The translations under genes were made by a program, and so were the position numbers. This document shows, piece after piece, positions 1 to 6,338 of a DNA stretch of 11,189 nt. Below the pieces are notes generated by a model, which made no database searches, was not told the DNA's origin, and saw only the letters and a program-made list of their open reading frames with translations. The DNA comes from GCA-2729515 sp036336695 (GTDB lineage: Bacteria; Myxococcota_A; UBA9160; SMWR01). The first letter of the stretch is position 1, and every line of letters starts with the position of its first letter. The stretch covers positions 1 to 11,189 of the forward strand of contig JAYZFQ010000127.1 in the NCBI GenBank assembly GCA_036336695.1, given 5' to 3'.

Positions 1-1
1 C

Positions 2-388
2 CGAATGGGCCTCTTCGATGGAATCCTGATCAAGGACAACCACATCGCACTCGCCGGCGGAGTTGCTCCCGCCGTGAAGTCCGCACTCGCCGCAGCGCCG
101 CCGGGCGTCCGCGTACAGGTCGAGGTCGAGACCCTGGACGATGCGGTGGCTGCCTGCGATGCCGGTGCGGACTTTCTCCTGCTCGACAACTGCACCCCGG
201 AAGCGCTCGCCCGGATCGTCGCGGCCGTGGGGAGCCGTGCGTCCCTCGAGGCAAGCGGCGGCATCACCCTGGAAAACGCGCGTGCGGTCGCCGAGACCGG
301 CGTCGAACGCATCTCGGTCGGCGCCCTCACCCACTCGGCGCCCGCCGCAGACATCTCCCTCGAGATCCTCCCAGGAGCCGAGGCGTGA
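2..388 (+). CDS. nadC: Nicotinate-nucleotide pyrophosphorylase (quinolinate phosphoribosyltransferase), C-terminal part
   Basis: The gene is cut by the left edge; about 128 C-terminal residues remain and the frame stays open to base 2. The enzyme joins quinolinate to PRPP, giving nicotinate mononucleotide, CO2 and pyrophosphate, in de novo NAD synthesis in the cytoplasm. Visible family hallmarks are the start of this fragment (R-MGLFDGILIKDNHI, the active-site Lys/Asn/His strand), the E-V-E-T-L strand, LLLDNCTPE (family LDNxxPE), LEASGGITLEN and the closing RISVGALTHS phosphate-binding region. Together these make the C-terminal half of the family's alpha/beta barrel. The end is a normal NadC end, so only the N-terminal half is missing, off the window. 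Its TGA at 386-388 overlaps the birA start, which suggests a shared transcript. Confidence 0.95.
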   Translation, partial: RMGLFDGILIKDNHIALAGGVAPAVKSALAAAPPGVRVQVEVETLDDAVAACDAGADFLLLDNCTPEALARIVAAVGSRASLEASGGITLENARAVAETGVERISVGALTHSAPAADISLEILPGAEA

Positions 389-1422
389 TGCGGGAAGGCA
401 CCGCCCGCGTGCTGGAGGCCCTGCGCCGCGCCTCGGGCCAGAGCTGTTCCGGAGCTGCTCTCTCCGAAGAACTGGGGCGATCGCGCGCGCAGGTGTGGAA
501 ACACGTCGAAACCCTTCGCTCCCTCGGCTACGGGATCGAAGCGGCCGCCGGAGACGGCTACCGCCTCGTGGAGGGGCCCGACCGGTTGTACCCCGAGGAA
601 CTCCGGCCCGGACTCGAGACTCGCTGGCTGGCCCGCGAGATCCATTGGTTCGACGACGTGGACTCGACGAACCGGATCGCCCAGGAACTCGCCCGAGACG
701 GCGCGGCCCACGGCACCACGGTGATCGCCGAAGGACAGACCGCGGGTCGCGGCCGGCTGGGACGCAGCTTCTTCTCGCCCGCCTACCAGAACCTCTATAC
801 CTCGGTCCTGCTCCGCCCCCGGCTCACCACCGCAGACGCGCCGAGCTGGATCCTCGCTGCAGCCGTCGCGGTCGCGGAGAGCATCGAAGCCACGGTCCCC
901 GACCCCGAGGCCGTCGAAATCAAGTGGCCGAACGACGTGCTCCTCGCCGGCCTCAAGACCTCGGGAATCCTGATGGAACTCGGGGCCGAAGCCACCCGCG
1001 TGTCGCACCTCGTGCTCGGAATCGGCGTCAACCTCAACGTTTCCCGAGACACGCTCCCCGATGAATTCCGCCACCGGGCCACCAGCCTCGCCTCCCATTC
1101 GGGCCACCAGATCGATCGCATCGCCTTCGCCCAGCGGTTGTACAATCGGCTCGAGCACGTTCTCGACCGGTGCGCAGAATCGGGGTTCGAGGCCGTGCGC
1201 CGGGAGTTCGAAAACCGATTCCGCATGACCGGGCAACGCGTCCGTGTCGTCGAGTTGGTCGGGACCGAAATCGAGGGAACCGCGGTTGGCATCGATAGTG
1301 ACGGAGCACTCCGGATCCGGCTGGATCACGGCGAGGAGACCCGCGTGGTCGCCGGCGACGTAACCCTCGCCAAGGAGCCCGCGTCACCGGCGCCGGTGCC
1401 CGAAACGGGAAGCACCCCATGA
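388..1422 (+). CDS. birA: Bifunctional biotin-[acetyl-CoA-carboxylase] ligase / biotin repressor
   Basis: A 344-residue cytoplasmic enzyme that makes biotinyl-AMP and transfers biotin to the carrier domain of biotin-dependent carboxylases. Residues 5-60 form a winged helix-turn-helix (ALSEELGRSRAQVWKHV), so this is the class II form that can also repress biotin genes. The catalytic domain shows VDSTN (91-95), the biotin/adenylate loop GRGRLGRSF (120-128; the usual GRGRxGRxW has F for W) and KWPND (179-183). An SH3-like C-terminal domain spans about 280-325. Length fits the family (E. coli about 320). AGGAG at 373-377 serves either ATG 388 (10-base spacing) or GTG 385 (7 bases), and the GTG would add one residue. 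I chose ATG, in a TGATG overlap with nadC. The TGA at 1420-1422 overlaps the coaX ATG. No biotin operator is seen in the window. Confidence 0.95.
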   Translation: MREGTARVLEALRRASGQSCSGAALSEELGRSRAQVWKHVETLRSLGYGIEAAAGDGYRLVEGPDRLYPEELRPGLETRWLAREIHWFDDVDSTNRIAQELARDGAAHGTTVIAEGQTAGRGRLGRSFFSPAYQNLYTSVLLRPRLTTADAPSWILAAAVAVAESIEATVPDPEAVEIKWPNDVLLAGLKTSGILMELGAEATRVSHLVLGIGVNLNVSRDTLPDEFRHRATSLASHSGHQIDRIAFAQRLYNRLEHVLDRCAESGFEAVRREFENRFRMTGQRVRVVELVGTEIEGTAVGIDSDGALRIRLDHGEETRVVAGDVTLAKEPASPAPVPETGSTP

Positions 1423-2240
1423 CGACGCTCCTCGTCATCGATATCGGAAATACGAACGTCGCCCTCGGCCTCTTCGACTACGAAACGCCGGACCACGCCA
1501 CGCTCAGCAAGCACTGGCGCCTGGCGACGCACGCGGAACAGACTTCCGACGAAGTCGCCCTGACGGTCGATGCACTCTTCGTGCACGGCGGGCGCAGTGC
1601 GAACCAGGTCACCGACGTGATCATTTCGAGCGTCGTACCGCCCCTGCTTCCGATCTGGGAACGCGTCGCGTCCAAGCTGTTCGACCGGAAGGCCCTCGTC
1701 GTGGGACCGGGAATCCGGACCGGCATGCCGGTGCGTTACGAGAACCCGCGGGAGGTGGGGGCCGACCGGATCGTCAATTCGGTCGCCGCCTTCGAAATGT
1801 TCGGCGGGGCGGCAATTACCGTCGACTTCGGAACAGCCACCACCTTCGATTGCGTCTCGGAGAGCGGCGAGTACCTCGGCGGCGTCATCTTTCCCGGCAT
1901 CCATACCTCCATGGAGGCACTCTTCAACCGCGCGTCCATGCTCCACCGGGTCGAAGTCGCCCGACCGAAGTCCGTCATCGGAAAGACCACCACCGCCGCA
2001 CTTCAATCCGGGCTGCTGTTCGGTTTTGCCGGCATGGTGGACTCGATGGTCGAACGCATCCGGGCCGAACTCGGAACCACCGCACGAATCATCGCGACCG
2101 GCGGACTCGCTCACCGAGTCGCCGACGAGAGCCGCACGATCGAACGCGTAGAACCCTTCCTCACGCTCGAGGGACTACGGATCATCTTCGAAAAGAACCG
2201 CCCTCAGGCCGAGGGATCCCGAAAGGAGAAACCCGAATGA
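1419..2240 (+). CDS. coaX: Type III pantothenate kinase
   Basis: A 273-residue kinase for the first committed step of coenzyme A synthesis, pantothenate to 4'-phosphopantothenate. Type III enzymes belong to the ASKHA fold and are not inhibited by CoA. The sequence shows the N-terminal phosphate motif VIDIGNTN (6-13), the pantothenate-binding GADRIVN (114-120), the second phosphate/catalytic strand VDFGTATTFD (135-144), GGVIFPG (154-160) and the adenosine-side IIATGGLA (224-231). Length is normal for the family (about 250-275). The ATG overlaps the birA stop as ATGA, which marks translational coupling, and its own TGA (2238-2240) overlaps the next ATG. It shares the cofactor theme of its neighbours nadC (NAD) and birA (biotin). 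Confidence 0.96.
   Translation: MTTLLVIDIGNTNVALGLFDYETPDHATLSKHWRLATHAEQTSDEVALTVDALFVHGGRSANQVTDVIISSVVPPLLPIWERVASKLFDRKALVVGPGIRTGMPVRYENPREVGADRIVNSVAAFEMFGGAAITVDFGTATTFDCVSESGEYLGGVIFPGIHTSMEALFNRASMLHRVEVARPKSVIGKTTTAALQSGLLFGFAGMVDSMVERIRAELGTTARIIATGGLAHRVADESRTIERVEPFLTLEGLRIIFEKNRPQAEGSRKEKPE
2222..2228 (+). promoter_or_regulatory. Ribosome binding site that fixes the start of the EF-G-like gene
   Basis: AAAGGAG lies 8 bases before the ATG at 2237, inside the 3' end of coaX. It is the best Shine-Dalgarno match on the + strand that I noticed. The GTPase N-terminus begins just after this ATG, so this start is preferred over the much longer open frame that begins at 1850. Confidence 0.7.
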
Positions 2241-4291
2241 ACAGCTTCAAAGCCGACGACACCTACAACTTCGCCTTGGTAGGCCATTCGGGCGACGGGA
2301 AGACCTCCCTGGGCGAGGCTCTCCTCCATACGGCGGGCGCGACACACTCGCTCGGCAGCGTCACCGAGGGGACGTCGAGCCTCAACTTCCTCCCGGAGGA
2401 AAAAGAACGCCACACCAGCATCAGTTCCTCCGTCTTCGGGTTCGATTGGAACGGCAAACACATCACCCTCGTCGACACACCCGGAGATTCGAACTTCCAA
2501 GCCGACGGTCGGATCGCCCTCGGGGGCCTCGATTCAGCCGTCCTCGTGCTCTCGGCGGTCGACGGCCCCAAGGTCGGCAGCCAGCGCATGTTCCGCCATT
2601 GCCGGGACCACGGCATCCCGGTCCTCGCTTTCGTGAACAACATGGACCGGGAGCGCGCCGACCTCGATCGCACGGTCGAAGCGTTGAAGGAAATGGGCGC
2701 GAGCCCGGCCGTCATCGCGGTTCCGATCGGCATGGGCGAAGACTTCCAGGGATGTGTCGACCTTCTCCAGCAGAAGGCCTACACCGCCGCGGGCGAGGCC
2801 AGCATTCCCGACGATCTGGCCGACGCCGTCGCCGCCGCGCGGGAGGCGCTCGCGGAAAGCGTTGCCGAGTGCGACGACACGCTGCTCGAAAAATATCTCG
2901 AAGAAGGCGAGTTGAGCGAAGAGGAAATGGCGCAGGGCCTGCTCCAGGGGACACGCGACGGCAAGATCACGCCGGTGTTCTGCGGCGCTGCCCTGAGCGA
3001 ACTCGGGGTGCAGCCCCTACTCCGCGCAGTCTGCGGGATCCTGCCCTCCGCGGCCGATGCGAGAGCGCACGTGACCACCGATGGGGATGCCGTCGAGCCG
3101 AAGACCGAAGGCCCCTTCTCGGCGCTCGTGATCAAGACGCTCATCGACCGCTACGCAGGCACACTGTCGGTGCTTCGCGTGGTCTCGGGCAAGCTCGAAC
3201 ACGACACCAGCGTGCTCAACGCGACCACCGGCCAGAAGGAGCGGCTCGGCAAACTCCTGGTACTCCAGGGTTCCGAACACTCCGACGTCAATGACGCCGG
3301 GCCGGGCGACATCGTGGCCGTCGCGAAGCTCAAAGCGGTGCACACGGGCCACGCCCTCACGGCGGAGAAAGGCGGCGTCGCCCTTCCCCTGATCGAGATC
3401 CCCCAGGGCGTGCTTTCCTACGCGATTTCGGCCAAGTCGAAGGGCGACGAGGACAAGGTCTACACCTCCCTCGGTCGACTGCTCGAAGAAGACCCCACGC
3501 TCCACCTCGGGCGCGAGCCGGCCACGGGGGAGTTCCTCCTCTCGGGAATGGGGGAACTCCACGTCCGCACCACCGTGCAGAAACTCAAGCGCATGTTCGA
3601 CGTCGAGGTCGAGCTCAAGACCCCCAAGGTGCCCTACCGGGAGACCGTCACCCGGAAAGCCGAGAACGTGGAGGGAAAGCTGAAGAAACAGACCGGGGGC
3701 AAGGGGATGTACGGGGTGTGCTACCTGACCGTGGAGCCCAGGCCCCGCGGGGAGGGTGTCGAGTTCGTGGACGAGATCGTCGGCGGATCCATCCCCCGAA
3801 ACCTGATCCCGGCGGTCGAGAAGGGCATTCTCGAGTCCTGTGACGCCGGCCCCCTCGCCGGCTACCCCGTCGTGGACGTCCGCGTTCGCTGTATCGACGG
3901 CAAGCACCACTCGGTCGACTCGAACGAGATGGCCTTCAAGCTCGCCGGCTCCTTCGGGTTCAAGGCGGCCGTGGAAAAGGCGAAGCCCACCCTCCTCGAG
4001 CCGATCATGAACGCCGAGATCTCGGCCCCTGCGGACTTCGTCGGGGACATCATGGGGGACGTGTCGAGTCGGCGTGGAAAAGTCCAGTCCAGTGAAGCGA
4101 GCGGGGCGACCGCAGTGGTTCAGGCGCAGGTCCCCATGGCCGAAATGTTGGAGTACGCGAGCGCCCTGACGAGCATGACCAGCGGCCAGGGTGAGTTCCA
4201 CATGGAGTTCTCGCATTACGAAGAAGCGCCCGCCCAGGTGCGGGAAAAGATCGTGGCCGCGGCAGCCGCCGCGAAGGCCGAGGCGTCCTAG
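2237..4291 (+). CDS. fusA: EF-G-like translation GTPase, EF-G-2 type paralogue with altered GTPase centre
   Basis: A 684-residue protein with full EF-G layout: G domain 10-275, domain II about 290-385, III about 388-465, IV about 466-590, V about 590-670. The family binds the ribosome and drives translocation. Seen here: P-loop GHSGDGKTS (16-24), switch II DTPGDSNF (80-87), G4 NNMD (134-137), domain IV KQTGGKGMYG (485-494) and the tip HHSVDSNEMAF (557-567), keeping the His that contacts the decoding region (H558). The C-terminus MEFSHYEEAP resembles Thermus EF-G-2. It differs from canonical EF-G in two key places: the catalytic His of DTPGH is Asp84, and NKxD is NNxD. It is therefore more likely a secondary, slow- or non-hydrolysing EF-G (FusA2/EF-G-2 class) than the housekeeping factor. 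No rpsL, rpsG or tuf lies nearby. Its ATG overlaps the coaX stop. The tail is an Ala/Lys helix. Confidence 0.9.
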   Translation: MNSFKADDTYNFALVGHSGDGKTSLGEALLHTAGATHSLGSVTEGTSSLNFLPEEKERHTSISSSVFGFDWNGKHITLVDTPGDSNFQADGRIALGGLDSAVLVLSAVDGPKVGSQRMFRHCRDHGIPVLAFVNNMDRERADLDRTVEALKEMGASPAVIAVPIGMGEDFQGCVDLLQQKAYTAAGEASIPDDLADAVAAAREALAESVAECDDTLLEKYLEEGELSEEEMAQGLLQGTRDGKITPVFCGAALSELGVQPLLRAVCGILPSAADARAHVTTDGDAVEPKTEGPFSALVIKTLIDRYAGTLSVLRVVSGKLEHDTSVLNATTGQKERLGKLLVLQGSEHSDVNDAGPGDIVAVAKLKAVHTGHALTAEKGGVALPLIEIPQGVLSYAISAKSKGDEDKVYTSLGRLLEEDPTLHLGREPATGEFLLSGMGELHVRTTVQKLKRMFDVEVELKTPKVPYRETVTRKAENVEGKLKKQTGGKGMYGVCYLTVEPRPRGEGVEFVDEIVGGSIPRNLIPAVEKGILESCDAGPLAGYPVVDVRVRCIDGKHHSVDSNEMAFKLAGSFGFKAAVEKAKPTLLEPIMNAEISAPADFVGDIMGDVSSRRGKVQSSEASGATAVVQAQVPMAEMLEYASALTSMTSGQGEFHMEFSHYEEAPAQVREKIVAAAAAAKAEAS

Positions 4292-4328
4292 CGGGCTCTC
4301 GGACCCTCGCCGGCTCACCGCGCGCCGC

Positions 4329-4335
4329 GGGAGGG
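4329..4335 (+). promoter_or_regulatory. Probable ribosome binding site for the helical-repeat gene
   Basis: GGGAGGG sits 11 bases before the GTG at 4347, inside the 55-base gap after the EF-G-like gene (4292-4346). That gap is the largest on the + strand. I see no convincing promoter or terminator in it, so read-through from the upstream genes is likely. Confidence 0.5.
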
Positions 4336-4346
4336 AACGGGACCGA

Positions 4347-5414
4347 GTGCCCGAAGCCAGACGCGAAGCCATCCAGCTCACCCTGTCCCGCCAGGCGGAG
4401 CGCTACGCCCGGCGCGATGCGCCCCGCGAGGCGCGCCTGATGGCGGCCCGCGGCGCCCTCCCCCTGCCCCCGATCGAACTCGCCACGGTGCTGTTCGCGC
4501 TGATGCACGACCCGGACGCCGAGGTCAAGGATCTCGCGCGCACCAGCCTGGAGAGACTCCCGGAACCCCTGCTGGATGCCGTGCTCCAGGGCGAGGCCCA
4601 CCCGGCGATCCTCTCCCATCTGGCCCGCGCTGCAGACAACGACGAGGGGCGCTGGGAAAAGCTCGCCCTGAACCCGGCTTCCGACGACGCCACCATCGCG
4701 TACCTCGCGAGCCTGCCCAGCCGGCGGGTGGTCGACATCATCGCGAACAACCAGGAGCGCCTCATGCGCGCTCCTGAAATCGTGGAGGCCCTGGGCGCCA
4801 ATCCGCACACCGGGCGAGCGACCCTGGAGCGCATCCTCGTCTTCCTGGGCATGGACCCCGAACCCGGAGCCGACGATCCCGGCGGGGAACTGAGCGACGA
4901 GCGAGCCGCCGCCGCCCTGGCCGCCGTACTCGGCGAGGAACTCGCCGGCCGAGCCACCGCGCTGGTGCAGGAGGACGGCCCGGAGGCTCCCCAGGGCAAC
5001 CAGACCAATCTCCATGCCCTGATCCAAACCCTGAGCGTCTTCCAGAAGGTGAAACTCGCGCGCCTGGGCAACAAGGAGGCCCGTGGGCTCCTCGTGCGAG
5101 ACCGGAACAAGGTCGTATCCCTGGCCGCGATCACGAGCCCCAAGATTTCCGACACCGAAGTTGTGAGCTATGCCCAGTCACGCAATGTGTGCGACGAAGT
5201 CTTGCGCATGATCGCCAGCAACCGGCAGTGGACCCGGAGCTACCCGGTCAAGCTCGCCCTCGCGACGAACCCGAAAACTCCTCAGGCCATGGCGATGAAG
5301 TTCGTGAACTTTCTCCAGGACAACGACGTGCGGGCTCTGGTCCGCAGCAAGGATGTCCCGACCGCCGTCTCGACGCACGCCAGGCGCATTCTCATGAAGA
5401 AGGGAAAACTCTGA
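4347..5414 (+). CDS. Alpha-helical repeat protein (HEAT-like / DUF2336-like), function unknown
   Basis: I do not recognise a named family. The predicted cytoplasmic protein has 355 residues and no signal peptide or membrane segment. GTG 4347 is chosen for its upstream GGGAGGG; ATG 4440 would lose about 31 charged residues. The sequence reads as stacked helices with a recurring L-A-x-N-P-x(8)-L unit: LALNPASDD (106-114), EALGANPHT (147-155), SLAAITSPKIS (258-268) and LALATNPKTP (303-312). Units are followed by pairs such as VVDIIANN (128-135), VLRMIASN (285-292) and VRALVRSK (328-335). An acidic, Gly/Pro-rich linker (169-186) and an Ala-rich helix separate N- and C-terminal repeat blocks. HEAT-like solenoids usually bind proteins. 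The stop abuts the MglA-like ATG directly, so a role as scaffold, effector or regulator of that GTPase is a reasonable inference. Confidence 0.8.
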   Translation: MPEARREAIQLTLSRQAERYARRDAPREARLMAARGALPLPPIELATVLFALMHDPDAEVKDLARTSLERLPEPLLDAVLQGEAHPAILSHLARAADNDEGRWEKLALNPASDDATIAYLASLPSRRVVDIIANNQERLMRAPEIVEALGANPHTGRATLERILVFLGMDPEPGADDPGGELSDERAAAALAAVLGEELAGRATALVQEDGPEAPQGNQTNLHALIQTLSVFQKVKLARLGNKEARGLLVRDRNKVVSLAAITSPKISDTEVVSYAQSRNVCDEVLRMIASNRQWTRSYPVKLALATNPKTPQAMAMKFVNFLQDNDVRALVRSKDVPTAVSTHARRILMKKGKL

Positions 5415-6338
5415 ATGGCGAGAGTCAACGCCAGCACCTCCGCGGTCAACGCGCGCATCGTCTACTGGGGCGTCCAGGGCGCCGGCAAGACGACCAACCT
5501 GCGTACGGCCCACACACGGCTTCGCCCGGATCACCGCGGCCAGGTGCGCGAGATCGCGAGCCGACTGGACGCGGCCATCCAGCACGAAGAGCTGCCGATC
5601 ACCCTGGGCGAAGTAGCCGGAACGCGCACACAGATCGAAATGGTGACCGTACCCGGACGCGCCGACCACCGGGCGGTGCGCGAGGAACTCCTGCAGGACG
5701 TCGATGGCGTCGTCTTCGTAGTGGACGCCACGGCGCCCCTCGAGGCGAACGCCGACAGCCTCGGGGAACTGCGCGAAGCGCTCGCCACGCACGGCCGCAA
5801 GCTGGAAGACACCCCCTTTGTCGTCCAATACAACAAGCGCGACGCGGCCGACCCCTACGCGCTGGACGACCTCCACCGCGGCCTCGACATGGGCGGCGTC
5901 CCGGTCTTCGAGGCGGTCGCGACCGACGGGACCGGCGTTCTCCAGACTCTTTCGACCATTTCGAAACGGGTGATCCGCGCCCTGCGGGACGGGCCGACCT
6001 CGGCCACATCCGAATTGGGAGACACCGACCCGGCCTCCCGTATGCAGGCAGCGCTCGAAACCGAGGGCGCCGAGCCCGACGCCTTTGACCTCGATACCCT
6101 GGCGAGCAGCGCCCAGACGCTCTTCGAAGACGAAAACCCCTTCGCCGAGGAAGCCGCGACCCTCCCGGACGGGGTTCGGATTGGTCCCGGCCTTTCGATC
6201 GTCTCGGTCGGGGAAGCGACGCGGGCCGGAGAGCGCGCGGTTCGCCTTCCCCTGGTGCTCGGCGACCCCGAGGGCGGCACCGCCACCCTCGTCCTGACGA
6301 TCCAGCTCGACGCCCTCGCGGAGCCAGAACCGGACTGA
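5415..6338 (+). CDS. MglA-like Ras-superfamily small GTPase with extended C-terminus and substituted switch residues
   Basis: 307 residues. Residues 13-192 follow Myxococcus MglA, the GTPase that sets cell polarity and drives motility complexes. Seen: P-loop GVQGAGKTT (19-27), switch II TVPG (78-81), DGVVFVVDA (97-105), G4 NKRD (140-143) and the G5-like AVATDGTG (167-174). The alignment to MglA, from memory, needs no gap from 15 to 82, so numbering matches: K25 and T26 are kept, but G21 is Q, R53 is A, T54 is A and Q82 is R. The last three are the catalytic Arg, the switch I Thr and the catalytic Gln of MglA. Residues 193-307 are an extra tail: an acidic linker, then a beta-rich stretch (about 254-300) that I cannot assign. 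MglA itself ends near residue 195. The AAGGGA-like site before ATG is acceptable. The TGA overlaps the next ATG. No MglB-type GAP gene is in the window. Confidence 0.88.
   Translation: MARVNASTSAVNARIVYWGVQGAGKTTNLRTAHTRLRPDHRGQVREIASRLDAAIQHEELPITLGEVAGTRTQIEMVTVPGRADHRAVREELLQDVDGVVFVVDATAPLEANADSLGELREALATHGRKLEDTPFVVQYNKRDAADPYALDDLHRGLDMGGVPVFEAVATDGTGVLQTLSTISKRVIRALRDGPTSATSELGDTDPASRMQAALETEGAEPDAFDLDTLASSAQTLFEDENPFAEEAATLPDGVRIGPGLSIVSVGEATRAGERAVRLPLVLGDPEGGTATLVLTIQLDALAEPEPD

Noticed and set aside
1850..2236. Upstream extension of the EF-G-like frame (813 codons)
   Set aside because: The extra part lies in a different frame within coaX and is Arg/His-rich. A good ribosome site marks ATG 2237.
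4292..4346. Possible promoter or terminator in the 55-base gap
   Set aside because: I see no -10/-35 pair and no hairpin with a T-tract; only a ribosome site is supported.
3017..4381. 454-codon open frame on the - strand opposite the EF-G-like gene
   Set aside because: Composition is typical of an antisense shadow in GC-rich DNA, it shows no motif, and the + strand EF-G is certain.
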